DNA of 64,000 nucleotides from Gp6-AA40 sp035649635. Lineage in GTDB: Bacteria; Acidobacteriota; Vicinamibacteria; Vicinamibacterales; UBA2999. Shown piece after piece: positions 40,047-49,455 of the stretch. The notes below the pieces were generated by a model, which was given only the letters and a program-made list of their open reading frames with translations, was not told the origin of the DNA and did no database searches. Made by a program: the position numbers and the translations under genes. Each line of letters begins with the position of its first letter. The first letter of the stretch is position 1. The DNA is taken from NCBI GenBank assembly GCA_035649635.1, contig DASRJE010000221.1, positions 148,803-212,802 of the forward strand, written 5' to 3'.

Positions 40047-43000
40047 TCCCGGGCGTGTACGGGCGGTTGCTTACCGCATCGTTCATTCGGGATGTGTTGC
40101 CGACACTGCGTGGTGTCAGCAAACCGCCACCCACGTGGGCTCGCCAACTCGCGGATTACTCGAGGCGAATCGAGTCGACGCTTGGTTCCGCATCGAGCGT
40201 ACGCGCGATAACCGAGGTGGCGCTGCTGCCTGTCTTGGATCTGCTCGGCCTCACCGTCGTTCGACGCCTGGACGAGGAGGGCATATCGTGCATTGCATTC
40301 ACGGCGGGCGGGCACTATGGCCTGACGGCGATAGCCGCAGGATGGGCGGAACCGCTCGAACGAGTGTGGCGCACCTCCATCATGGGCGCCATCGCGGCTG
40401 ATGCCCGATGGTGTCTCTGCTGCAACGGGCAAGCGCTTCGTCTGATCGACGCGCGACGAACCTGGTCGCGCGAATACCTCGAGTTCGATCTCACGATGCT
40501 TGGCCATGAGGCCGAGGCGCAGTGGATCCTGTGGGCGATCGCTCACGAGAGGGCGTTCCTCGGGCAGCCGGCGCTCCTCGACACCGCGGTAACGCTTTCA
40601 CGGCAACACGGTGTGCAGGTGTGCCGATCGCTCGGGGCCGGCGTGCTGGACGCGCTCGAAGTCCTGCTGACCGCGCTCACTCGCGGTGGACGTCACCCGA
40701 CGCCGGCGCTCTGGGAGCAGTCGCTTACCGTGTTGTATCGAGTCCTCTTCCTCCTCTTCGCCGAAGCACGAGGTCTGGTACCGCTCTGGCATCCGGTCTA
40801 CCGCGACCGCTACAGCCTCGAAGCCATCGTCGCCTGCCTGCTCGAAGGCCGTCCTTACAAGGGGCTGTGGCGCGCCGTCCACGCCATCTCACGCCTGGCG
40901 CACTCCGGCTGCATCGTGGGCGAGCTGCGCGTGACGGCCTTCAACGGGCGCTTGTTCGCACCGGCGCAGGCGGCGGCCTTCGACAGCACACGATTGAGCG
41001 ACGCCGTCATGGGGCGGACGGTGATCGCCCTCAGCAGCACGCGCACCAGCCCGCAGGGCGGCCGCACTAAAATCCTCTACCGCGATCTCGATGTCGAACA
41101 GCTCGGGGCGGTCTACGAGCGAGTCCTCGAGTACGAACCGACCGCGACAGGGCCGACGCCGCTTGCGCGAACGCGTGACCTCCGGAAGTCGAGCGGCTCC
41201 TTTTACACACCCCGTGCGGTTACGACGTTTCTGGTTCGTCGCACACTGGGGCCACTGGTGCGAGGCCGCGCCGCTGAAGACATCCTGGCGCTGCGCGTCC
41301 TCGATCCGGCCATGGGAAGCGGCGCGTTTCTGGTCGCCGCGTGCCGGTACCTCGCATCGGCTGCCGAAGATGCCTTCATTCACGAGGGGCGCTGGCACGT
41401 TCACGACGTGACGCCCGCCGATCGAATTGCGCTCCGTCGTGAGATCGCATCCCGTTGTCTCTTCGGCGTCGACCTGAACCCGATGGCCGTGCAACTGGCG
41501 CGGCTCTCGCTGTGGCTGGCCACGCTGGCGGCCGACAAGCCGCTGTCATTTCTCGATCACCATCTCGTTGCCGGGCACAGTCTCGTCGGAGCGACGCCTG
41601 ACGACATGGCTCGCCAACCGGGCGGCGGGCGAGTCCGAAAGCGGCCTGAGCGCCTGTCGCTCTTCGACGAAACCGAGTTTCCCGCCACGCTCGCACACGC
41701 TGCTGCCGTCATGTCGAAGGTCTCGAACGAGCCGGACGATTCCGCAGACATCGTGCGCGCGAAGGAACGCGCGCTCCATACGCTCCTGGTCGAACACTCC
41801 TCGCTCTCGAAGTGGAGAGCGGCTCTCGACCTGTGGTGCGCGACCTGGTTCTGGGATGACGGGGACGCACCCGGCCGCGCGGTGTTCCTCGATCTCGTCA
41901 GTCGATTACTGGATCGGCCGTCGACGCTCCCGGATCGCGTAGCCACGGAGCTTCTGGAGCGGTCCAAAGCGATTGCGACCACGCAACGCTTTCTTCACTG
42001 GCCGCTCACCTTCCCGGATGTTTTCGTGACCGCATCCGATCGCCCTCCGGGGTTCGACGCCGTGATCGGAAACCCTCCGTGGGACATGGTCCGCGGCGAT
42101 AGCGGCGGCCACGACACCAAGGCCGGGAGGCGGCTCGACGCGCGACGGATCACCGACTTTGTCCGTCAATCCCGGATCTATCAGGTGGAGACCCGCGCCC
42201 ACGTCAACCTGTATCAACTGTTTGTCGAGCGGGCGCTTCAGCTTGTCCGCCCGGGCGGGCGCATCGGGCTCGTCGCACCGTCAGGTCTGGTCAGCGATGC
42301 GGGCGCGGCGCCGCTGCGCAGGTATCTGCTCGAGAGGGCCGACGTCGACGAAATCACCGGGCTCGACAACCGGCAGGCCATCTTCCCGGTGCACCGCAGC
42401 GTCCGATTCGTGCTCCTCACCTGCACGCCTGGACGCCAAACGACGACGATTCAGTGTCGATTCGGCCTTAGTCGCCCCGAGGAACTCGAAGCGCCGCCAC
42501 GCGCGCCGCTCATGCTGTCGCGACGTCTGCTCGCCCGGTTATCTGGCGAAGACGACCTCGGGATTCCTGAGCTCGCCAGTGACGCCGACCTCGCCATCGT
42601 CGAAGCCGTCAGCAGCAACGCGCCGCGCCTCGGCGCAAAAGAGGGATGGGACGTCGCATTCGGCCGCGAGCTCAACGCCAGCGACGACCGCGAGTCGTTT
42701 GCGCCGATCGGCCAACACTCGATCGGCCGCCCGGTGATCGAGGGAAAGCAGATCGATGCTTTCCGGGTTGCGATTGGCGACAGTCGTCTGGAGGTCCGGC
42801 CCGCTGCGGCCGCCAACCTGCGAGTTCCGCGTCGCGCGCGCCTTGCCTATCGCGATGTCGCGAGTGCGACCAACCGGCTCACGCTCATCGCCGCGATTGT
42901 TCCAGCCCGCGCCGTCACCACTCACACGCTGTTCTGTCTCCGCACACCGCTCCCGTTGCCGGCCCAGAGAGTCTTGTGCGCACTCCTCAACAGCTATGTG

Positions 43001-43303
43001 GCGAACTACATCGTTCGTCTTCGGGTGAACACGCACGTAACCGTGTCACTGGTCTCGCGCCTGCCCGTTCCCGTTGTGCTGCCAGGGCACCCACTCTTCA
43101 CACGGCTCGCGCAGTGCGCCGAGACACTTCGTCGAGGTACTACGCTGGTGGAAGAAATGGAGGAGTACACCGAAATCCAGGCAATCGCGGCGCATCTCTA
43201 TCGATTGAGCCCGGCGCACTTCGAGCATGTGTTGTCGACGTTTCCGTTGGTCCCAAGCGCGGTACGCCAGCGCGCGTTCGAGAGATTTGTCAACTTTCAT
43301 TGA
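40043..43303 (+). CDS. Eco57I-type N6-adenine DNA methyltransferase (DrmMI/type IIG-like)
   Basis: A 1086-residue protein overlapping the helicase stop (ATGA). The N-terminal ~370 residues resemble the leader region of type IIG and DISARM methyltransferases (CCNGQALRLIDARRTWSREY, FLLFAEARGLVPLW), without a recognisable PD-(D/E)XK nuclease triad. The catalytic part has SSGSFYTPRAVTTFLV, SAM motif I VLDPAMGSGAFLVAACRYL, FGVDLNPMAVQLARLSLWL and the adenine-specific motif IV VIGNPPWDMV (about residue 680). The last ~250 residues look like a target-recognition domain. The pair could methylate host DNA and act on unmodified DNA through the helicase; the effector is not identified. Confidence 0.85.
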   Translation: MIPGVYGRLLTASFIRDVLPTLRGVSKPPPTWARQLADYSRRIESTLGSASSVRAITEVALLPVLDLLGLTVVRRLDEEGISCIAFTAGGHYGLTAIAAGWAEPLERVWRTSIMGAIAADARWCLCCNGQALRLIDARRTWSREYLEFDLTMLGHEAEAQWILWAIAHERAFLGQPALLDTAVTLSRQHGVQVCRSLGAGVLDALEVLLTALTRGGRHPTPALWEQSLTVLYRVLFLLFAEARGLVPLWHPVYRDRYSLEAIVACLLEGRPYKGLWRAVHAISRLAHSGCIVGELRVTAFNGRLFAPAQAAAFDSTRLSDAVMGRTVIALSSTRTSPQGGRTKILYRDLDVEQLGAVYERVLEYEPTATGPTPLARTRDLRKSSGSFYTPRAVTTFLVRRTLGPLVRGRAAEDILALRVLDPAMGSGAFLVAACRYLASAAEDAFIHEGRWHVHDVTPADRIALRREIASRCLFGVDLNPMAVQLARLSLWLATLAADKPLSFLDHHLVAGHSLVGATPDDMARQPGGGRVRKRPERLSLFDETEFPATLAHAAAVMSKVSNEPDDSADIVRAKERALHTLLVEHSSLSKWRAALDLWCATWFWDDGDAPGRAVFLDLVSRLLDRPSTLPDRVATELLERSKAIATTQRFLHWPLTFPDVFVTASDRPPGFDAVIGNPPWDMVRGDSGGHDTKAGRRLDARRITDFVRQSRIYQVETRAHVNLYQLFVERALQLVRPGGRIGLVAPSGLVSDAGAAPLRRYLLERADVDEITGLDNRQAIFPVHRSVRFVLLTCTPGRQTTTIQCRFGLSRPEELEAPPRAPLMLSRRLLARLSGEDDLGIPELASDADLAIVEAVSSNAPRLGAKEGWDVAFGRELNASDDRESFAPIGQHSIGRPVIEGKQIDAFRVAIGDSRLEVRPAAAANLRVPRRARLAYRDVASATNRLTLIAAIVPARAVTTHTLFCLRTPLPLPAQRVLCALLNSYVANYIVRLRVNTHVTVSLVSRLPVPVVLPGHPLFTRLAQCAETLRRGTTLVEEMEEYTEIQAIAAHLYRLSPAHFEHVLSTFPLVPSAVRQRAFERFVNFH

Positions 43304-43333
43304 TCAAGAACCGCGGAGGCGCGGAGTCTAACC

Positions 43334-43477
43334 ATGGACGGAGAAACTGTTATCACCGACAGAATCATTGGTTGCGCAATCGAGGTCGACAAACACCTGG
43401 GACCAGGACTACTGGTGTCTGTCTATGAATCGGCCCTATGTGTCGAATTCAAGGTGAGGTCATTGCCCTTTACCTAG
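43334..43477 (+). pseudogene. GxxExxY-family protein remnant
   Basis: A 47-codon frame matches the start of GxxExxY proteins (ITDRIIGCAIEVDKHLGPGLL, then SVYESALC), which normally continue to about 125 residues. The name-giving Glu is replaced by Val (GLLVSVY), and the frame ends after KVRSLPFT. The fragment follows an ACCGCGGAGGCGCGGAG sequence often seen before this family. It is truncated and probably inactive. Confidence 0.65.
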
Positions 43478-43501
43478 TCGATCGGTGTAGGCTCTACCCT
43501 G

Positions 43502-44254
43502 ATGGCAAGGACGAAACGACTCGGCTTCTTTCTCGCAGTTACGGTCTCGTTAATGGCGGTTGCGATCGACGCCGGGGCTCAAGCGCGCACCGTGCGCATG
43601 CCCACCTCGTCCGGCAGCGACCGCATCTTTGCCATCCTCCTGCCTCAGTCCTACGAGACCTCGCAGAAGCGCTATCCGGTCGTCTACCTGTTTCACGGCG
43701 GCGGCCAGGACCACACCGCCTTCATGGCTCGCACGGCATTCACGCCGATGGCTCGCAAGCACGAGTTCATCGTCGTCATGCCCGCCGCCGATCGCAGCTA
43801 CAGCGCGCTCGGACCCGAGGCTCAGGGTCGCTATCACGATTACGTCGCCGGCGAGCTCGTCGACTACGTGGACTCGCACTACCGCACCATTCCGACGAAG
43901 GAACGTCGCGCGATTGGCGGGTTGTCGATGGGAGGTCGAATCGCTTCTATGACCGCACTGACACACGCGGAGCGCTTCAGCGCGGTGGGCGCCTTCAGCC
44001 CGGCCCTGCGCCCCGACGCAGAAGAGGCCGTGCACAAGGTGCCCGAGGCGGCACCCTTCTTCTACATCTCATGCGGCACGCAGGACTCGCTCCTTCCGAT
44101 CAACCGTGAGTTCGTGGGTTGGTTGATGGAGCGCGACCTGCCGCACGAGTACCACGAGGCGCCCGGCATGGGCCACACCTGGGCGCTGTGGGATGAACAG
44201 ATATCGGTCTTCTTCGATCTGCTCGAATCTCGCGGCTTCGCGTCAGCACCGTAG
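43502..44254 (+). CDS. exported esterase (esterase D/PHB depolymerase-like)
   Basis: A 250-residue alpha/beta hydrolase with a signal peptide (RLGFFLAVTVSLMAVAIDAGAQ). The nucleophile elbow is GGLSMGG (Ser near residue 143), the oxyanion/strand region is YLFHGGGQDHTAF, and the acid and His are plausibly in CGTQDSLLP and MGHTWALWD. The family includes S-formylglutathione hydrolases, feruloyl esterases and trehalose mycolyltransferases, so the substrate is open. An exported polysaccharide-ester or feruloyl esterase is a reasonable guess. Confidence 0.83.
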   Translation: MARTKRLGFFLAVTVSLMAVAIDAGAQARTVRMPTSSGSDRIFAILLPQSYETSQKRYPVVYLFHGGGQDHTAFMARTAFTPMARKHEFIVVMPAADRSYSALGPEAQGRYHDYVAGELVDYVDSHYRTIPTKERRAIGGLSMGGRIASMTALTHAERFSAVGAFSPALRPDAEEAVHKVPEAAPFFYISCGTQDSLLPINREFVGWLMERDLPHEYHEAPGMGHTWALWDEQISVFFDLLESRGFASAP

Positions 44255-44255
44255 A

Positions 44256-44275
44256 GCGAAGGCTGTAGCCTTCGC
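44256..44275. terminator. hairpin between convergent genes
   Basis: A perfect 9-bp stem (GCGAAGGCT/AGCCTTCGC) with a 2-base loop directly after the esterase stop. A second GCGAAGGC-type half occurs 30 bases further on. Confidence 0.5.
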
Positions 44276-44351
44276 GATCACGCGGGGGGCTCCCGCCTTC
44301 GCCGAAGGCTACGGTGGACAGGAAAGCCCCCGCTCTACCAAGCGGGTCGGT

Positions 44352-45182
44352 TCAGCGACGATTCAGCACAAACCGTTCGATCGCCTCGGCCACTCCAGCC
44401 TCATCCTGGTGGCCGGTGACGTGCCAGCCACGCGACTTGAGGCTTTCGACGGCGTTTCCCATCACAACCGGCTGACCGGCAAATTCGAGCATCTCGGCAT
44501 CGTTGAAGTTGTCACCGATGGCCATCACTTGATCGCGTGTCAGCCCGAGTTGCCCGGCGCGCCACGCGAGCGCACGCCCCTTCGTGGCCTCGAGTGAGGT
44601 GACGTCGACGAGCGAGAAATCGCGATGCATGTACTCCGTCATCTGGATCGAGCAGCCGTTGACCTCCGCGCGCAGCCAGTCGAACAGCGCGCGCATGTCC
44701 TCGACGCCGCCGTTGTACATCACCTGAATCGGATCCTCGATCAGCGCGTCTTCGAGCGGTACCGACTGCGCGATGTGCGAGTGATTGCGCGACCAGTACC
44801 GCTTTCGTCCTGGATGTTCCCAGTCCATGGTCTCGTAGACGACCTGGCGGTCGAAGTCGCGATCGAACACGAGGGCGGCTGCATGACGATGGCGACGGGT
44901 GTTGGCGAGGACCTGCCGGGCCGTGTCTTTATCGAGCAGACGGCGAGCGAACGTCGCGCCATCCATCGCGCGTTCAACCGCGCCATTGCTGACGATGAGC
45001 GAGATGGATTGCGGCAGCCGATCGGCGACCGGCCTGGCGAAAGGGTAACTGCGGCCGGTGACGAGCGCGACATGGGCACCCGACGCGACCGCGTCGTGAA
45101 TCGCCGTGCAGTTGGCCTCCGGCATGCGCCCATGTGTGTCGAGCAACGTGCCGTCGACGTCGATGCCAATCAACCGGATCAT
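44352..45182 (-). CDS. Cof-type HAD-IIB phosphatase
   Basis: A 276-residue HAD phosphatase with a C2B cap. Motif I is GIDVDGTLLDTHG, motif II is ALVTGRSY, the motif III Lys is in SLEATKGRALAWRAGQLG, and motif IV is MAIGDNFNDAEMLEFAG. This group dephosphorylates sugar phosphates, phosphorylated cofactors or flavin mononucleotide. The start is the ATG at 45182 (MIRLIG). The frame upstream to 45239 is encoded by the repeated element and is unlikely to be translated. Confidence 0.9.
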   Translation of the reverse strand: MIRLIGIDVDGTLLDTHGRMPEANCTAIHDAVASGAHVALVTGRSYPFARPVADRLPQSISLIVSNGAVERAMDGATFARRLLDKDTARQVLANTRRHRHAAALVFDRDFDRQVVYETMDWEHPGRKRYWSRNHSHIAQSVPLEDALIEDPIQVMYNGGVEDMRALFDWLRAEVNGCSIQMTEYMHRDFSLVDVTSLEATKGRALAWRAGQLGLTRDQVMAIGDNFNDAEMLEFAGQPVVMGNAVESLKSRGWHVTGHQDEAGVAEAIERFVLNRR

Positions 45183-45212
45183 TGAAGAAGCTGCGATAGG
45201 ATTAACGTAGAA

Positions 45213-45306
45213 CTCGCTTGTGTTGGTGCTGCCGCCCACGGCGTGCCCACTCGAAAGGGCGGAATACTTGACTCTGGCCTACGCCGAAAGCCTCAACACA
45301 AGCGAG
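45213..45306. mobile_element. 94-bp MITE-like element upstream of sucA
   Basis: Flanked by CTCGCTTGTGTTG and CAACACAAGCGAG, a perfect 13-bp terminal inverted repeat. It is almost the same length as the 95-bp copy inside the helicase gene. Its right part, plus the adjacent GTAATAGG, matches the sequence upstream of the MBL gene (22063-22113) and ends 17 bases before the sucA start codon. Confidence 0.7.
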
Positions 45307-45323
45307 CTGTGGAGTAATAGGTT

Positions 45324-48149
45324 ATGACACTCGGGCGGTTCGCGGGCGTAAACACCGGATACGTACTGGAACTGTATGAGCGCTACCGGCAAAACCCCCA
45401 ATCGGTCGACCCCGCGACGCGTGCGGCGTTCGAGAATTGGAATCCCGCGGAGCTCGAGGCCGGAACTGGCGAGCCCGTCAGCATAGCCGACTCGGCCAAC
45501 GTCCACGCCGTCGTCGCCGCAACGATTCTTGCCGATTCAATCCGTCGATACGGACACCTCGCCGCGCAACTCGATCCGCTCGGGTCACCGCCGATCGGCG
45601 ACCCCTCATTGTCGCCCCAGACGTACGGGGTCACTGATGGAGATCTGAAGCAGTTGCCAGCCTCGCTCGTCGGCGGCCCGGTTGCCGAGACATCGTCGAC
45701 GGCCTACGAGGCGATCGAGAAACTCCGTCGCGTCTATTGCTCGTCGACCGGTTTCGACTACGCGCAAATCTTCGTGCCCGAGGAGCGCGACTGGCTGCGG
45801 CACGCCGCCGAGTCGGGCCGATTCCTGCCACCGCTCGATCCCGAGAGCAGCGATGCGCTGCTTGCTCGCGTCACGCAGGTCGAAGTCTTCGAGCGTTTCC
45901 TGCAGCGAACCTTTCCTGGCAAGACCCGCTTCTCGCTCGAAGGGCTCGACATGCTCGTGCCCATCCTTGACGAGATTATTTCAGGAGCAGCCGATACGGG
46001 GGCGCGGAATGCCGTCATCGGCATGGCGCATCGCGGCCGCTTGAACGTGCTCGCGCACATTCTCGAGAAGCCCTACGAGCAGATCCTCGCCGAGTTCAAG
46101 GATCCCGTGGTCGCCGAGCGACTGCGCGTCGACCTGGGATGGATGGGCGACGTGAAGTATCACGCCGGAGCCCGAACGTCGACTCCGCGCGGTCACACGT
46201 TCGTCACGATGCCGCCCAACCCGAGCCACCTGGAGGCGGTGAATCCGGTCGTCGTCGGGATGGCGCGCGCGGCTGGCACGTATGTCGACGAGGCGGGTGC
46301 CGGTCGCTTCAGCAGCGCCACCACGCTGCCGGTGCTGATCCACGGCGATGCCGCGTTTCCCGGTCAGGGAATCGTGGCCGAGACGCTTAACCTGTCGCGC
46401 CTCGACGGCTATGACACCGGCGGAACGATTCACATCATCGCGAACAATCAGCTCGGGTTCACGGCGACTCCAGACGAGTCCTACAGCACGAGTTACGCGA
46501 GCGGGCTCGCCCGCGGATTCAAGATCCCGATCGTGCACGTCAACGCCGACGATCCGGCCGCCTGCCTCGAGGCGGCGCGGCTGGCCTGGGAGTACCGCGG
46601 TCGATTCCAACGAGACTTCCTGATCGATCTCGTCGGCTATCGACGACACGGGCACAACGAAGGCGACGAGCCCGCGTTCACGCAGCCGCTGATGTACAAG
46701 AAGATTGCGGCGCACCCGACAGTACGGGAGCAATTCGCCCGGACACTGATCGCACAAGGCGCACAGACGCCGCAGTCGGTCGAAGGGATCGTCAAGACGC
46801 ACTACACGGTGCTCGAGCTGGCGTTCGCCTCACTGAAACCGGAAGAGGATCTCGAGCCTCCGGTTCCCGAGCCGCCTCCGCCCGGCGCCGCTTCCAGGGC
46901 AGAGACAGCCGTCCCGCTCGAACGGCTGCGGCAGATCAATGAAGGCCTGCAGACGGTGCCGGCCGGGTTCGTCTTCCACAAGAAACTGGAGCGCGGGAGG
47001 GAGCGCCGCAAGTCGGTACTGAATAATCCAAACGAACGGACGATCGACTGGTCGACGGCCGAGGAACTGGCCTTTGCCAGCATCCTCGCGGACGGTGTTC
47101 CGATCCGGCTGACCGGGGAGGACGTCGAGCGCGGAACATTCAGCCAGCGCCACGCCGTCTTCCACGACGCTGAGAAGGGAACACGATTCGTTCCGCTGCA
47201 GACATTCCCTCAATCGTCGGCAGCGTTCGAGATCCACAACAGCCCGCTGAGCGAGGCCGGCGTGGTCGGATTCGAGTTCGGGTACAACATCCAGGAACCG
47301 GATCGTCTGGTCATCTGGGAAGCGCAGTATGGTGACTTCATCAACGGCGCGCAGGTGATCATCGATCAGTTCGTTACCTCGGGCCGGTCGAAGTGGGGAC
47401 TCAAGCCGTCGCTGGTGTTCCTGCTGCCGCACGGACACGAAGGGCAGGGCCCGGAGCATTCGAGCGCGAGACCCGAACGTTTTCTGCAGGCCGCTGCCGA
47501 CATCAACATCCGTGTCATGAACTGCACGACGGCGGCGCAGTACTTCCACCTGCTGCGACGACAGGCCGCGCTGCTTCGCCGCGATCCGCTTCCACTCGTG
47601 GTGCTGACACCGAAGAGTCTGCTGCGGCATCCGCTCGTCGCGTCGACGCCAAAGGAACTGGCGGAGGGACGATTCCGTTCGGTCATCGACGACACAGAAG
47701 CGCGTCAGCGCGCGCCGAATGTCCGGCGACTCGTGTTGTGCAGCGGTAAGGTCTACGTCGACCTCGTCTCGAGCGAACGCCGTCAGTCGGCGAGCTACGT
47801 CGCCATCTGCCGCGTCGAACAGCTCGCGCCGTTTCCACGGGTCGCGCTCGGAGAAGTGCTGGACAGTTATCCCTCGCTGGAAGAGGTCGTCTGGCTGCAG
47901 GAGGAGCCCGAGAACATGGGCGCCTGGGATTGGGTACGAGGACAACTCGAGGAAGTCATCCGCGACCGCTTTGCGCTTCGCTATATCGGCCGTGTACGCA
48001 GCGCCAGCCCGTCCGAAGGATCATTGGCCTGGCACCAGATCAACCAGCGCAAGCTGGTTGATGAGGCCTTCGCGCTCCACAGCCGTGGCGTTACAGAATC
48101 CACGGTCCTCTCCAAGGCAGTCCGGAGCCTGACCGCCTCAAAACGTTGA
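45324..48149 (+). CDS. sucA: 2-oxoglutarate dehydrogenase E1 SucA
   Basis: A 941-residue thiamine-diphosphate enzyme of the citric acid cycle, decarboxylating 2-oxoglutarate and passing the succinyl group to SucB. The N terminus has GYVLELYERYRQNP, the substrate region has IGMAHRGRLNVL, and the thiamine diphosphate motif is GDAAFPGQGIVAET...ANNQLGF. The C-terminal half has FVPLQTFPQSSAAFEIHNS, EFGYNIQEPDRLVIWEAQYGDF and LLPHGHEGQGPEHSSAR. sucB follows three bases after the stop codon. Confidence 0.96.
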   Translation: MTLGRFAGVNTGYVLELYERYRQNPQSVDPATRAAFENWNPAELEAGTGEPVSIADSANVHAVVAATILADSIRRYGHLAAQLDPLGSPPIGDPSLSPQTYGVTDGDLKQLPASLVGGPVAETSSTAYEAIEKLRRVYCSSTGFDYAQIFVPEERDWLRHAAESGRFLPPLDPESSDALLARVTQVEVFERFLQRTFPGKTRFSLEGLDMLVPILDEIISGAADTGARNAVIGMAHRGRLNVLAHILEKPYEQILAEFKDPVVAERLRVDLGWMGDVKYHAGARTSTPRGHTFVTMPPNPSHLEAVNPVVVGMARAAGTYVDEAGAGRFSSATTLPVLIHGDAAFPGQGIVAETLNLSRLDGYDTGGTIHIIANNQLGFTATPDESYSTSYASGLARGFKIPIVHVNADDPAACLEAARLAWEYRGRFQRDFLIDLVGYRRHGHNEGDEPAFTQPLMYKKIAAHPTVREQFARTLIAQGAQTPQSVEGIVKTHYTVLELAFASLKPEEDLEPPVPEPPPPGAASRAETAVPLERLRQINEGLQTVPAGFVFHKKLERGRERRKSVLNNPNERTIDWSTAEELAFASILADGVPIRLTGEDVERGTFSQRHAVFHDAEKGTRFVPLQTFPQSSAAFEIHNSPLSEAGVVGFEFGYNIQEPDRLVIWEAQYGDFINGAQVIIDQFVTSGRSKWGLKPSLVFLLPHGHEGQGPEHSSARPERFLQAAADINIRVMNCTTAAQYFHLLRRQAALLRRDPLPLVVLTPKSLLRHPLVASTPKELAEGRFRSVIDDTEARQRAPNVRRLVLCSGKVYVDLVSSERRQSASYVAICRVEQLAPFPRVALGEVLDSYPSLEEVVWLQEEPENMGAWDWVRGQLEEVIRDRFALRYIGRVRSASPSEGSLAWHQINQRKLVDEAFALHSRGVTESTVLSKAVRSLTASKR

Positions 48150-48152
48150 TCT

Positions 48153-49445
48153 ATGTCGAACATCGTCGTTCCACAACTTGGTGAGTCTGTCGTCGAAGCG
48201 CGTGTCGCGCGATGGCTGAAGAAACCGGGCGACCGCGTCGAAGTCGGTGAACCGCTCGTCGAACTCGAGACGGAGAAGATCGATCTCGAGGTCAGCGCCG
48301 AAAAGAGCGGAGTCCTCGCCAGGATCGCTCGCCAGGAGGGTGAGGACGTCAAGATCGGCGAACTCCTCGCCGTGGTCGATGAGAGCGGCACCGCCGGGGC
48401 GCAGGCATCATCGGCATCAGCCCCGGCCCCGGCGCCACGGACATCAGCGCCGGCATCAGGCGGAAATGGCTCGGACGGAACCGCCGCTGAAAGCCGGGCC
48501 ACACCGACTGCGCGTCGGATGGCGAGAGACAACGACGTGGACCTCGGCACAGTTCAAGGATCGGGCGCCGCCGGACGAGTCACGAAGCAAGACGTGCAAC
48601 AGGCGCTGAGGCCAGCCGCCCCCGCACCGACAAGTGCCGTGATCGCACTGACGAGCAGCGCGATCGCACCGACAAGTGGTGCCGTCGCACCGACCAGCCC
48701 GTCTCAGATCGCACCGACAAGCCCATCCAGGATCGCACCGAGTCCGCGCACCGAAGAACGTGTCCGCATGAGCAAGCGCCGCCAGACGATCGCGCGCAGG
48801 CTCGTTGAGGCGCAACACACTGCCGCGATGCTGACGACGTTCAACGAGGTCGACATGTCAGCGGTCATGTCGCTCCGCGAGCGTCGAAAAGAGTCGTTCA
48901 AGAAAGAGTTCGGCGTCGGTCTCGGCATCGCGTCCTTCTTCGTGAAGTCGGCCATCGCGGCTCTGCGAGCCTTTCCGCCGCTCAACGCCGAGATCCAGGG
49001 TGATGAGATCGTCTACAAGCACTACTTCGACATCGGTGTCGCCGTGGGTGCCGAAGGCGGACTGGTCGTTCCCGTGATTCGCGATGCGGACCGGCTGTCC
49101 TTCGCGCAGATCGAACTTGCGATCCGCGACTTCGCAGCGCGCGCGAACGACGGAAGCCTGACCCTCGAGGATCTGCGCGGCGGCACGTTCACCATCACCA
49201 ACGGTGGCGTCTTCGGATCGCTTCTGAGCACACCAATCCTCAATCCTCCGCAGGTTGGAATTCTCGGCCTTCACAAGATCGAGGACCGCGTGGTGCCGCT
49301 CAATGGTCAAGTTGTGATTCGCCCGATGATGTATGTGGCGCTGTCTTACGATCACCGGATCGTCGATGGCCGCGAGGCCGTGCAGTTCCTCGCCAAGATC
49401 AAGGACTTCGTCGAAGATCCCGGGCGCCTTTTGTTGGAAGGATGA
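48153..49445 (+). CDS. sucB: dihydrolipoyllysine succinyltransferase SucB
   Basis: E2 component of the 2-oxoglutarate dehydrogenase complex. The 430 residues carry a lipoyl domain with the lipoyl-Lys in LETEKIDLEV, an Ala/Pro linker, a subunit-binding domain (TARRMARDNDVDLGTVQGSG) and a catalytic domain ending in LSYDHRIVDGREAVQFL. A second linker contains irregular IAPTSP repeats (about residues 160-200) that may be flexible. It directly follows sucA; E3 is probably supplied by the lpd gene at 33330. Confidence 0.95.
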   Translation: MSNIVVPQLGESVVEARVARWLKKPGDRVEVGEPLVELETEKIDLEVSAEKSGVLARIARQEGEDVKIGELLAVVDESGTAGAQASSASAPAPAPRTSAPASGGNGSDGTAAESRATPTARRMARDNDVDLGTVQGSGAAGRVTKQDVQQALRPAAPAPTSAVIALTSSAIAPTSGAVAPTSPSQIAPTSPSRIAPSPRTEERVRMSKRRQTIARRLVEAQHTAAMLTTFNEVDMSAVMSLRERRKESFKKEFGVGLGIASFFVKSAIAALRAFPPLNAEIQGDEIVYKHYFDIGVAVGAEGGLVVPVIRDADRLSFAQIELAIRDFAARANDGSLTLEDLRGGTFTITNGGVFGSLLSTPILNPPQVGILGLHKIEDRVVPLNGQVVIRPMMYVALSYDHRIVDGREAVQFLAKIKDFVEDPGRLLLEG

Positions 49446-49455
49446 TCGGCTCACC

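Noticed and set aside
46830..47945. 371-codon antisense frame in sucA
   Set aside because: sucA is continuous and well conserved in motifs; the antisense product shows no family features.
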